Of a DNA stretch of 9,648 nucleotides, positions 1-5,984 are shown piece after piece. Origin of the DNA: an uncultured Oscillospiraceae bacterium (lineage in GTDB: Bacteria; Bacillota; Clostridia; Oscillospirales; Acutalibacteraceae); contig CAJKBW010000101.1 in assembly GCA_905198295.1 (NCBI GenBank), positions 1-9,648 on the forward strand, given 5' to 3'. Under the pieces are notes generated by a model. It was not told the origin of the DNA. It searched no databases and saw only the letters and a program-made list of their open reading frames with translations. The position numbers and the translations under genes are program-made. Positions within the stretch are counted from its first letter, which is position 1. Each line of letters opens with the position of its first letter.

Positions 1-51
1 GCTAGCCTGTCACGCTAGAGGTCGACGGTTCGAGCCCGTTCCGGGTCGCCA
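1..51 (+). tRNA. tRNA-Asp (anticodon GTC), 3' part only
   Basis: The window opens inside the anticodon arm. The stem CTAGC/GCTAG (2-6 with 14-18) encloses the loop CTGTCAC, with anticodon GTC at 9-11, which reads Asp codons. The T arm follows as GACGG, TTCGAGC, CCGTT (one G-T pair), then the 3' acceptor strand CCGGGTC, discriminator G48 and an encoded CCA at 49-51. The D arm and 5' acceptor strand lie before the window. It is only three bases from the next tRNA, so the two are surely co-transcribed. Confidence 0.95.
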
Positions 52-54
52 TTT

Positions 55-130
55 GCTGCTATAGCTCAGTCGGCAGAGCACTTCCTTGGTAAGGAAGAGG
101 TCACGCGTTCGAATCGCGTTAGCAGCTCCA
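55..130 (+). tRNA. tRNA-Thr (anticodon GGT)
   Basis: This is a complete 76-base tRNA with encoded CCA (128-130). The acceptor strands GCTGCTA (55-61) and TAGCAGC (120-126) pair perfectly, with discriminator T127. The anticodon stem CTTCC/GGAAG (81-85 with 93-97) holds the loop TTGGTAA, with anticodon GGT at 88-90 (Thr ACC/ACT). The T arm is CGCG, TTCGAAT, CGCG. It sits three bases after tRNA-Asp and is followed at once by a terminator, so it is the last gene of the tRNA cluster. Confidence 0.97.
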
Positions 131-135
131 ACCAT

Positions 136-183
136 ACGGTTTTTCAGAGTGCCAAAAGGCGTCTGAAAAACCGTTTTCTTTTT
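136..183 (+). terminator. Rho-independent terminator of the tRNA cluster
   Basis: A perfect 13-bp inverted repeat (136-148 with 162-174, ACGGTTTTTCAGA and its complement) continues inward with GCC/GGC around an AAAA loop. A T-rich run (174-183, one C) follows on the + strand. The hairpin begins six bases after the tRNA-Thr CCA end, as expected for the end of a tRNA operon. It also insulates the downstream regulator from tRNA transcription. Confidence 0.93.
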
Positions 184-309
184 ATCCACAGCCAAAATAC
201 CCCCGATTTAAGCGCCCCGGAGGGCCGACAGCTTTTCTTCTGCCGTATCAGCCTGTATGCTTTTGGTTATACCCACAAGAAATCGTTTTTTACTTTGTAC
301 ATTTCGCCA

Positions 310-343
310 TTGACAGCTGCCTAAACGTGTGGTATTTTATAAT
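310..343 (+). promoter_or_regulatory. Promoter of the LacI-family regulator gene
   Basis: A perfect -35 box TTGACA lies at 310-315. With a 17-base spacer it is followed by TATTTT (333-338). A perfect TATAAT lies at 338-343 but 22 bases from TTGACA, so the first pairing is geometrically better; the two cannot be separated by eye. Either way, transcription would start in or next to the palindrome at 344-357. The rest of the gap after the tRNA terminator (184-309) shows no gene or clear structure. Confidence 0.65.
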
Positions 344-357
344 TGTTAGCGCAAACA
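344..357 (+). promoter_or_regulatory. LacI/GalR-type operator in front of the regulator gene
   Basis: TGTTAGCGCAAACA is a 14-base palindrome with the central CG typical of LacI/GalR operators. The halves TGTTAGC and TGTTTGC (reverse complement) differ at one base. It abuts or overlaps the -10 and start-site region of the regulator promoter, so binding should block transcription. The same TGTTAGCGC core recurs before the operon at 1673, which argues that the local regulator binds both. It is also one mismatch from the CcpA cre consensus, so dual or alternative binding is possible. Confidence 0.72.
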
Positions 358-416
358 CCGCATCGTTTCTTAAGTGATACTATAAAAAACGGCTGGAATG
401 AAGAGGACGGTTTTCT

Positions 417-1496
417 ATGACAACACTGGATGATGTGGCGAAATTCTCGGGTGTTTCGGCAATGACCGTTTCCCGCGTCATCAATAATAAGGGAGCGGTG
501 TCGGAAAAGACCCGCCATCGTGTGCTGGACGCCATCCAGCAGCTGAATTACCGCCCCAACCTGGTGGCGCGCGGGCTGGCAACCAATCGGACCAACTCGA
601 TCGGTGTACTGGTTTCCTATCTGGAAAACCCGATATACGCGGTGGTAGTATCCGGCATCAACAAAACAGCCGAAAAATACGGAATGAACATCATTTTAGG
701 CAGCGGACAGGACGAGGAAAGCCTTCTGCAGAGCACAAACACCCTGCTCAACAAACAGATTGACGGGCTGATCGTGCTGCCCGCGGATATACGCAGGCAG
801 GACGGCAAGTGGTCCCAGCTTGAAGCGGAAGCGATGCTTTCCTTTTACCGCCGGTTCGACCGAATCGCCGCCGAAGCTTCCGGCAACGGCATTCCCATCG
901 TGCTGATGGGAGACTACGCCATCGATCACATTGCCGCCAGAGTGTGCGAGGATTACCGTGAGGGTGCGCGCATGGCCGTGCGTTACCTCCACGGGCAGGG
1001 ACACCGCAGGATCGGCATGGTTTCCCACTGCATCCGTGACGCCGGCATCTGGCAGGAACGGTATCAGGGATTCCTTGAGGAAATGAATGCTCTTGGCTGC
1101 CGGGTGGAGGAAGCCTGGTGCGAAAGCTGTCTGGAAAAGGTGGATGATGCCTTTCAGGCTGGGATGCGCCTGTTTGCCAGACGCGAACTGCCCACCGCAC
1201 TTTACTGCGCAAACGACGTCATTGCGGTCGGCATCGAAAACGCTGCCAGAGAATGCGGGCTGCGCGTTCCGGATGATCTTTCGGTCATCGGCCACGACGG
1301 CAGTCTGTACAGCGAAATCTCCTACCCCCGTCTGACGACGGTTTCCATCCGTCCCTTTGCCATTGGCTGTGCCTGCATGGAACAGATTGCCGCAGCGCTG
1401 CGGGAAGAACCGGAAAATACTGCGGTTCAGATCATCAAGCCGGAAATCCTGCCGGGACAAAGCGTATGCCGCGCCGCCGTACCGGCCGTGCGCTGA
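417..1496 (+). CDS. LacI/GalR-family transcriptional regulator
   Basis: This is a 359-residue DNA-binding regulator. Residues 4-23 form the N-terminal helix-turn-helix (LDDVAKFSGVSAMTVSRVIN), and residues 48-55 (NLVARGLA) the hinge helix, with L54 at the minor-groove position. A periplasmic-binding-protein-like effector domain follows, with typical segments near 110-121 (IDGLIVLP), 180-203 (EGARMAVRYL, then GHRRIGMVS) and the C-terminal VIGHDG and YPRLTTV motifs. Start ATG 417 has GAGG at 403-406 upstream. About 25 extra residues (roughly 126-150, rich in R, E and A) lie between the VLPAD segment and GIPIVLMG, making it longer than the usual 330-340. It probably senses a sugar or sugar phosphate from the adjacent uptake operon and represses both itself and that operon; the effector cannot be read from sequence. 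The family call is very secure. Confidence 0.95.
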   Translation: MTTLDDVAKFSGVSAMTVSRVINNKGAVSEKTRHRVLDAIQQLNYRPNLVARGLATNRTNSIGVLVSYLENPIYAVVVSGINKTAEKYGMNIILGSGQDEESLLQSTNTLLNKQIDGLIVLPADIRRQDGKWSQLEAEAMLSFYRRFDRIAAEASGNGIPIVLMGDYAIDHIAARVCEDYREGARMAVRYLHGQGHRRIGMVSHCIRDAGIWQERYQGFLEEMNALGCRVEEAWCESCLEKVDDAFQAGMRLFARRELPTALYCANDVIAVGIENAARECGLRVPDDLSVIGHDGSLYSEISYPRLTTVSIRPFAIGCACMEQIAAALREEPENTAVQIIKPEILPGQSVCRAAVPAVR

Positions 1497-1643
1497 TCTG
1501 CCTTTTTACTTCTGTATTTTGTCGGCGCACCGCCTTGCCAGCGGACGCTTTCTCCGCCGAAATACGCCCCTTTCACGCCTCAGCAGCGGATCCGGCGTTC
1601 GATCCGTTATACAAGCAAGCCCTTCTTTTGCCGACAGAACCCC
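1497..1643. other. Intergenic stretch without a gene
   Basis: Between the regulator stop and the weak hairpin at 1644 I see no coding region with a ribosome binding site, no tRNA and no convincing repeat. The open frames crossing it are run-on alternative frames of the regulator end. Confidence 0.6.
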
Positions 1644-1662
1644 AAAGAAAGGCTTTCTTTTT
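1644..1662 (+). terminator. Probable weak intrinsic terminator after the regulator gene
   Basis: AAAGAAAG (1644-1651) and CTTTCTTT (1653-1660) form an inverted repeat that can fold as a 7-bp stem with a three-base GGC loop, followed by T residues to 1662. The stem is AT-rich, so termination may be incomplete. Its position between the regulator and the next promoter fits a terminator. Confidence 0.5.
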
Positions 1663-1672
1663 ACCGTAAAAA

Positions 1673-1686
1673 TGTTAGCGCTAAAC
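1673..1686 (+). promoter_or_regulatory. LacI/GalR-type operator in front of the uptake operon
   Basis: TGTTAGCGCTAAAC contains a perfect 10-base palindrome TTAGCGCTAA (1675-1684) and shares its first nine bases (TGTTAGCGC) with the operator at 344. Its centre lies about 40 bases before the expected start from the TATAAT at 1707, over the -35 region. It fits the CcpA cre consensus worse (three mismatches) than the first site, which supports recognition by the local LacI-family protein. Confidence 0.75.
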
Positions 1687-1712
1687 TAATAGTTATTCTG
1701 TTTTTATATAAT
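1682..1712 (+). promoter_or_regulatory. Probable promoter of the uptake operon
   Basis: A perfect -10 box TATAAT lies at 1707-1712 in a very AT-rich stretch. No good -35 is visible: the best is TAAACT (1682-1687, three of six matches, 19-base spacer), inside the operator. A second -10-like TATATT lies at 1717-1722. The roughly 75-base leader to the start codon contains only a small hairpin (AACAG/CTGTT, 1725-1729 with 1735-1739) and no riboswitch I recognise. Confidence 0.6.
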
Positions 1713-1792
1713 AGATTATATTAAAACAGTTCTGCTGTTAGGGCGGCGTTTGGCAGATAGACAGTATTATTCTTGAAACAGGAGGAATCGAC

Positions 1793-2914
1793 ATGCAAAA
1801 GCGTATATCCCGTATTCTCAGCGCAGCGGTTTCCCTCGCCATCCTGGGTGCGGCGGCCGCCGCACCCCTCCAAGCGTCCGCTTGGAGCGCCATTCCGGGG
1901 ACCGGGGACTGGGTTGCGATGCCGGGCAACCTGGTAAATAAGACGGCGACGCCGGCAAAGCTCTCGCTGGGCGCCGACGGCCTTACGATCACCTACACCG
2001 GCGGGGAATACACACCGGGCGGAGACAACGCCGGCGTCATGTATGCGAAACCGGTGGATCTGAATGACTTCTCGGTTGAATTCACCGTGACTAAAAAAGC
2101 GGGCGACTACAACCTGCAGAACACCGGAGTAGACAGCTGGATTTCGCTGTGCCTGCTCAACAAAAAGGATAAATATTTCAATGTGAACAAGGCCGGACAA
2201 TCGCAGGGAATCGTCACCCTGATCCGGCCGATGGGCAGCACGACGGCCTTTGAGATCAACCAGCTTACCAACAGCTGGAGCACAGCTTCCCGGCGCAGCT
2301 ATCCTTATGAAGGGGCCATGAATACTACCTTTAAGGTTGAAATCAAAAAGGGAACCCTTGACGGGGACGACACCTATGACTTCTTTGTCAACGGACAGAA
2401 GGTGGATTTCGCGGTGGATGCGGGTGCGCCGTTCCAGCCGTCCTTTGTCACGCTGATGGAAAAGGGCGAAGTATATTTTTACATGGGCGTATCCTGCAAG
2501 GACGACAGCCAGCAGATCGAGTGGCGGATCAACAAAATCAACGGTCAGCCGGTCAAAGCGGACGAAAGCGTAAAGCCCACCTCACCGCAGCCGGATGACA
2601 CGACCACAGCGCCGCAGCAGGACACTACCACGAACGACAGCTCGGCGGATACCACGACCGGGAATGGCGAAACGACCGGCAGCACACCGTCCGACAGTAG
2701 TACCGGCAAACCGACCGATGCAACCGGCGGCAGCCGTCCGACCGGAACCCAAACGGGCGAAACCACCGGAACAGTACCTGACAATCAGGACACCGATACC
2801 GCGGGCGGAGCAAACGTCGGCCTGATCGTGGGCATCGTCGTGGCGGCGGTAGTGATCCTCGGCGGCGGCGGTACCGGGCTGTTCTTTTTCCTGAAGAAAC
2901 GCAGGGCCGTCTGA
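1793..2914 (+). CDS. Secreted, membrane-anchored beta-rich surface protein (possible glycan binding)
   Basis: A 373-residue protein with a modular surface layout. Residues 1-30 are a signal peptide (positive start, Ala/Leu core, likely cut after ASA). Residues 31-252 form a beta-strand-rich globular domain with alternating hydrophobic residues and features such as GDNAGVMYAKPVDL (77-90), DSWISLCLLNKK (114-125) and DTYDFFVNGQKVDF (193-206). Residues 253-340 are a low-complexity Thr/Ser/Gly/Pro/Asp linker with TTT clusters. Residues 342-367 are a hydrophobic anchor, followed by the tail KKRRAV. This orients the domain outside the cell, tethered to the membrane through a long spacer. AGGAGG at 1780-1785 sets the start. 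It is first in the operon, before the solute-binding lipoprotein, which suggests substrate capture or sensing. The domain resembles concanavalin/LamG-like sandwiches by pattern only; no family is assigned. Its N-terminal half is related to the protein starting at 9244. Confidence 0.85.
   Translation: MQKRISRILSAAVSLAILGAAAAAPLQASAWSAIPGTGDWVAMPGNLVNKTATPAKLSLGADGLTITYTGGEYTPGGDNAGVMYAKPVDLNDFSVEFTVTKKAGDYNLQNTGVDSWISLCLLNKKDKYFNVNKAGQSQGIVTLIRPMGSTTAFEINQLTNSWSTASRRSYPYEGAMNTTFKVEIKKGTLDGDDTYDFFVNGQKVDFAVDAGAPFQPSFVTLMEKGEVYFYMGVSCKDDSQQIEWRINKINGQPVKADESVKPTSPQPDDTTTAPQQDTTTNDSSADTTTGNGETTGSTPSDSSTGKPTDATGGSRPTGTQTGETTGTVPDNQDTDTAGGANVGLIVGIVVAAVVILGGGGTGLFFFLKKRRAV
2549..2812 (+). repeat. 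Low-complexity Thr/Ser/Gly/Pro linker coding region
   Basis: Codons for residues 253-340 of the surface protein are dominated by Thr, Ser, Gly, Pro and Asp with recurring DTTT, TTG and TGE units. This is a flexible extracellular spacer between the globular domain and the membrane anchor, not a strict tandem repeat at DNA level. Length variation between strains would be expected. Confidence 0.7.
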
Positions 2915-2965
2915 GTCCCGCTGCTGCGGAGAATTCAACCGAGAGTGCGAAAGGATGATGCAGTG

Positions 2966-4543
2966 ATGAAAAAACGCGTACGCACAATCGCTTTGCTGGC
3001 CTGCGCCGTTGTGCTGGCAACAGGCGCTGCCGGCTGCGGACCGAAAAACGAGCCGGACACTTCCGCACCGGAAATTTCGGTGCCGCCGATCAACGATGGC
3101 AAGCCGGTTACGATCATCGTCAGCTTGGGGGAATACGAGCCGACCGACAACGAAACGCCCACCGAGGACGCACCAACGGTATTCAATTCCACCCGGGAGC
3201 TGATCAAAAACTTCCAGAAGATGCACCCGAACGTAACGGTTGAAGTGGATAAATCCCATCCGACCTCCTCAGGCGACTATGTGGCCGGCGTCAACCAGTG
3301 GATGCTGCCCAGGCTTGCGGCCGGCACGCAGATGGATGTGGCGACCAATCTCGGCGGCGCCGGCCTTTTCGGCGACAGCGACTGGTTTATGGATGTCGGC
3401 GAAATCCTGAACACCCCCAACGAATATGTGGCCGCCGGGAAAGCCGGCAGTGAAAAATGGATCGACCAGTATCCCACTTACCTGATGTCCTCCAACTCGG
3501 TGGTCAACAGCAAGGGGCAGATCGTCGCCGTCCCGTATATGCTTGACTGCGGCGCGCCCACCGCTATCTTTTACAATAAATCCATCTTTGCGGAGCTGGA
3601 GATCACGCCGCCGAAAACCTGGGAAGAGATGTTCGCCGCCTGCGAAAAGATCAAGGCGGCGGGCTATATTCCTTACGCTCCCGCAGCCGTCAACACCACC
3701 CCCGACCTGCAGAACTGGGACACCCAGTTCTCGCTCGGCCCGATTTTTGCACAATACAAGTTTGATGCGCTCGACTACAACAAGGACGGCAAGCAGGATA
3801 TGGCTGAACGGGTGCGCGCCGTCAAAGAGGGCATCTACGACCCAACCCGCAACAGCTATGCGATGGATATCTGGAAGCAGGTCCGGCGCAAATACGATAC
3901 CACGACCAGCCCCATCCTGCAGGAGGGCTATGAAACCACCGATTATGAACCCTTCTGGCAGGAGGGTAAGGTCGCCATGTGGGAGGACCTCATGGCCAAG
4001 CTGCCTTACATGATCAGCGATACCAGCCTGGAATTTGAATTCGGCCTGTTCCCGCCTCCGGTTATTTCCAATGATACGCTTTCCTATCTCCCCGAGGCCC
4101 AGTTTACCGAAAAGGGGCCGAGCAAACCCAACGTGCAGGCATCTTTCACCTTCCTCAAGAAATCCATGGAGGAGAAGGACCCAGCCGTTAAAGAGGCCTG
4201 CATCGCCTTTGTCAAGTACATGACCACCTCCGAAAATATGTCCGCCGTCGTGATCGAAAAGCGCGGCGCGGTACTCGGCTCGACCTCCGACTGCGCTGTG
4301 CCGCCGGAGCTTGCGGACTGGATGAACCAGCAGTTCCCGATTTATCCTTCCTCCACCGGATGGCTGACTGCCAACGGCGCGGATTACCGTCAGCAGGGCA
4401 ACAAGGCGTTTCAGCAATGGCTGATGGGCAAGATCGACGATGACGCATTTGCCCGCCAGATCAACGAACTTTCCCAGCAGGACGCGGACACGATCATCCG
4501 GGAGGGACAGATCGACACCTCCGGCTGGACCATCAACGAATAG
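2966..4543 (+). CDS. ABC transporter extracellular solute-binding lipoprotein (family 1, sugar type)
   Basis: A 525-residue substrate-capture lipoprotein. The N-terminus has a signal peptide ending in a lipobox-like AAGC, so Cys22 would be lipidated and hold the protein on the outer face of the membrane. Family-1 sugar-binding features follow: an early strand (KPVTIIVSLGEYEP), NFQKMHPNVTVEV, GQIVAVPYMLDCGAPTAIFY with YNKSIF, TWEEMFAACEKIKAAGYIPY, and late EGKVAMWEDL and ACIAFVKYMTTSEN. The ATG at 2966 is preferred over the in-frame GTG at 2945, because AAGGA (2951-2955) sits ten bases before the ATG and the shorter form starts directly with MKKR. Residues 270-281 match an EF-hand-like calcium loop. 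Neighbouring permeases confirm the importer role. At 525 residues it is longer than MalE-type proteins (about 400). The ligand is not evident; the linked GH78 enzyme suggests a rhamnose-containing glycoside. Confidence 0.93.
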   Translation: MKKRVRTIALLACAVVLATGAAGCGPKNEPDTSAPEISVPPINDGKPVTIIVSLGEYEPTDNETPTEDAPTVFNSTRELIKNFQKMHPNVTVEVDKSHPTSSGDYVAGVNQWMLPRLAAGTQMDVATNLGGAGLFGDSDWFMDVGEILNTPNEYVAAGKAGSEKWIDQYPTYLMSSNSVVNSKGQIVAVPYMLDCGAPTAIFYNKSIFAELEITPPKTWEEMFAACEKIKAAGYIPYAPAAVNTTPDLQNWDTQFSLGPIFAQYKFDALDYNKDGKQDMAERVRAVKEGIYDPTRNSYAMDIWKQVRRKYDTTTSPILQEGYETTDYEPFWQEGKVAMWEDLMAKLPYMISDTSLEFEFGLFPPPVISNDTLSYLPEAQFTEKGPSKPNVQASFTFLKKSMEEKDPAVKEACIAFVKYMTTSENMSAVVIEKRGAVLGSTSDCAVPPELADWMNQQFPIYPSSTGWLTANGADYRQQGNKAFQQWLMGKIDDDAFARQINELSQQDADTIIREGQIDTSGWTINE

Positions 4544-4548
4544 CCCCC

Positions 4549-4554
4549 GGAGGG
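4549..4554 (+). promoter_or_regulatory. Ribosome binding site deciding the start at 4566
   Basis: GGAGGG lies six bases after the stop of the binding-protein gene and eleven bases before ATG 4566. It supports this start over the longer open frame that reaches back to 4440 inside the upstream gene, whose extra N-terminal part (Arg/Pro/Ser-rich) is plainly an alternative-frame translation. Confidence 0.8.
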
Positions 4555-4565
4555 AGTGGATCCAG

Positions 4566-5036
4566 ATGAAAAAGCATCTCAAAAAATTCATTGTCATCGG
4601 CGTCATAACCGGTGTGCTTCTTCTCATGACGCTGTTTGACTATCTTCGGGCACAAACCGTAAACATCGAGGTCGTATCCGTCACTCCCGAAACGGTGGTG
4701 GCTGATCCGAACAAGCCTGTGACCATCACCCTGCGGGTGACCAAGCGGGGACAGCCCGCCGCCGGCGACGATATTTCCGCGCTGGTGACCGGACCGGGTA
4801 ACCTCAGCGGCGATAAAGTGCGGGTTCAGGAAGATGGAACGGTATCCTTTACCTATTACCCCTATACCTATCTCGAAGGGGTGTTCGAGGAGGAAACGAC
4901 CGAAATCAAGTTCCGCGACATTTCCGACTCCATCTTTATCGCGATACAGAAGCGCGAGACGGTGACTCTGGAGGTCAAAAAGCCCACAGAGCAAAGCGGG
5001 GGCATGAACATGAACGATATTTTCGGAGAGGATTAG
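4566..5036 (+). CDS. Small single-TM membrane protein with Ig-like extracytoplasmic domain
   Basis: A 156-residue protein of unrecognised family. A positive start (MKKHLKK) leads into one hydrophobic helix (about 8-24), followed by DYLRAQ, so most of the chain should lie outside the cell. Residues 31-140 look like a single bacterial Ig-like or macroglobulin-type beta-sandwich: VEVVSVTPETVV-type strands, NKPVTITLRVTKRGQPAAG, ALVTGPGNLSG, an EDGTVSFTYYPYTYLEGVFEEE segment and a final ETVTLEVKKP strand. The tail is polar and Met/Asn/Gly-rich. There is no lipobox or catalytic motif. It lies 22 bases after the binding-protein gene, and its stop codon TAG runs into the next gene's ribosome binding site, so translation is probably coupled to the permeases. 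An accessory or scaffold subunit of the importer is a reasonable inference, not shown. The gene is confident; the function is not. Confidence 0.85.
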   Translation: MKKHLKKFIVIGVITGVLLLMTLFDYLRAQTVNIEVVSVTPETVVADPNKPVTITLRVTKRGQPAAGDDISALVTGPGNLSGDKVRVQEDGTVSFTYYPYTYLEGVFEEETTEIKFRDISDSIFIAIQKRETVTLEVKKPTEQSGGMNMNDIFGED

Positions 5037-5042
5037 GAGGTG
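5035..5042 (+). promoter_or_regulatory. Strong ribosome binding site overlapping the upstream stop codon
   Basis: AGGAGGTG starts within the stop codon TAG (5034-5036) of the small membrane protein gene and lies six bases before ATG 5049. Its GTG at 5040-5042 is in frame with the permease but is part of the Shine-Dalgarno element, so ATG 5049 is the start. The overlap implies translational coupling. Confidence 0.85.
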
Positions 5043-5048
5043 TGCCGC

Positions 5049-5981
5049 ATGGCCCAAAAAACGTCGGGCAAAATCGCCCCGCATAAAAAATCCCTGCTGG
5101 CCAGGATCTGGCAGGCGCGCATCGCCTATCTTCTGCTGGCGCCGCTGCTCATCGGCCTGATCGTCACCGCCTACTACCCACCCATCAGCGGGCTGTATCA
5201 CTCCCTGTTTGACTGGAACGCCAACGGACGCGAAGTCTTCATCGGGCTGGATAATTTTAAAGAGCTGTTCCAGGATCCGGTGTTCCTGAATTCCATTCCT
5301 ACGCTGTTCAAGCTGATGATCCCGCGTCTGCTCATTTCCGTAATTGTGCCGCTGATCGCGGCAGAGCTGATTTTTGGGGTACGCAGCAAGCGCTGGCAGT
5401 ACAACTACCGGGTGATGGTGCTGCTGCCGATGGTGGCGCCGGGCCTTGTCTATACGCTGCTGTGGCAGAAAATTTACGACCCGCAGAGCGGCCTGCTCTC
5501 GACGATTCTGCGTGGGCTGGGCCTGATCGGACAGGATCAGATCGTCAACTGGCTCGGCGATCCGAAGCTGGTTATCCCGGCGCTCATCTTCATGGGCTTC
5601 CCGTGGATCGGCGGCACGGCGGTGCTCATCTACATGTCCGGGCTGATGAATATCAGCGGCGAGGTTATCGAGGCGAGCATCCTTGACGGCTGCACCCCCA
5701 TGCAGCGCATCCGGCACATCGACCTGCCGCTGCTCATCGGCCAGATCAAATATTTTCTCGTCTTCGGCCTCATCGGCGGCATTCAGGACTACAACAGCCA
5801 GCTCGTGCTCACCCAGGGCGGTCCGGGCTATACGACCTATGTGCCCGGCTATTACATGTACATCAAGGCCTTCGGCGCGTCCCGCATGGGGTACGCAAGC
5901 GCGGTGGGCGTGGTCATGTTCGTGGTTATCTTCGGCCTGACCATCCTCATCATGCGCTATAAAAAGAAAGAGGAGGTGTAG
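5049..5981 (+). CDS. Sugar ABC transporter permease 1 (MalF/UgpA-like)
   Basis: A 310-residue integral membrane subunit of a carbohydrate importer. Hydrophobic helices occur near residues 18-42 (IAYLLLAPLLIGLIVTAYY), 90-110, 120-140, 165-200, 230-250 and 275-300. The cytoplasmic EAA loop that docks the ATPase is at 208-227 (EASILDGCTPMQRIRHIDLP), with the expected D-G and L-P. A LTQGGPGYTTYV segment followed by GYASAVG near the last helix is typical of the sugar permease class that sits next to a MalG-like partner. The C-terminus KKKEEV is cytoplasmic. The gene follows the small membrane protein with coupled translation and ends four bases before permease 2. No ATPase gene is visible; Firmicutes importers of this kind usually borrow MsmX-type ATPases encoded elsewhere. 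Confidence 0.96.
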   Translation: MAQKTSGKIAPHKKSLLARIWQARIAYLLLAPLLIGLIVTAYYPPISGLYHSLFDWNANGREVFIGLDNFKELFQDPVFLNSIPTLFKLMIPRLLISVIVPLIAAELIFGVRSKRWQYNYRVMVLLPMVAPGLVYTLLWQKIYDPQSGLLSTILRGLGLIGQDQIVNWLGDPKLVIPALIFMGFPWIGGTAVLIYMSGLMNISGEVIEASILDGCTPMQRIRHIDLPLLIGQIKYFLVFGLIGGIQDYNSQLVLTQGGPGYTTYVPGYYMYIKAFGASRMGYASAVGVVMFVVIFGLTILIMRYKKKEEV

Positions 5982-5984
5982 GCC

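Noticed and set aside
55..183. tRNA-Thr 3' end as an integration site for a mobile element
   Set aside because: No integrase gene, no repeat of the tRNA 3' end elsewhere in the window, and a normal terminator directly after the tRNA.
10..195. Minus-strand 61-codon open frame across the tRNA genes, containing a GSNRRPLA-type sequence
   Set aside because: It is the antisense of tRNA-Asp and tRNA-Thr plus the terminator. Such peptides are a familiar artefact of translating tRNA genes; no ribosome binding site supports it.
344..357. Palindrome taken as a CcpA cre site only
   Set aside because: It is one mismatch from cre, but the second copy at 1673 fits cre poorly while sharing TGTTAGCGC, so binding by the adjacent LacI-family protein explains both sites better. 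CcpA binding at the first site is not excluded.
1713..1792. Leader of the operon as a riboswitch
   Set aside because: Only about 75 bases with a 5-bp hairpin (1725-1739); no conserved aptamer pattern and no terminator/antiterminator pair could be recognised.
2945..2965. GTG at 2945 as start of the binding-protein gene
   Set aside because: It adds MRKDDAV before the MKKR signal peptide and leaves the good AAGGA (2951-2955) inside the gene; ATG 2966 is better spaced.
3269..4627. Minus-strand open frame of 452 codons opposite the binding protein
   Set aside because: Antisense shadow of the solute-binding gene, covering it almost fully, with no family features.
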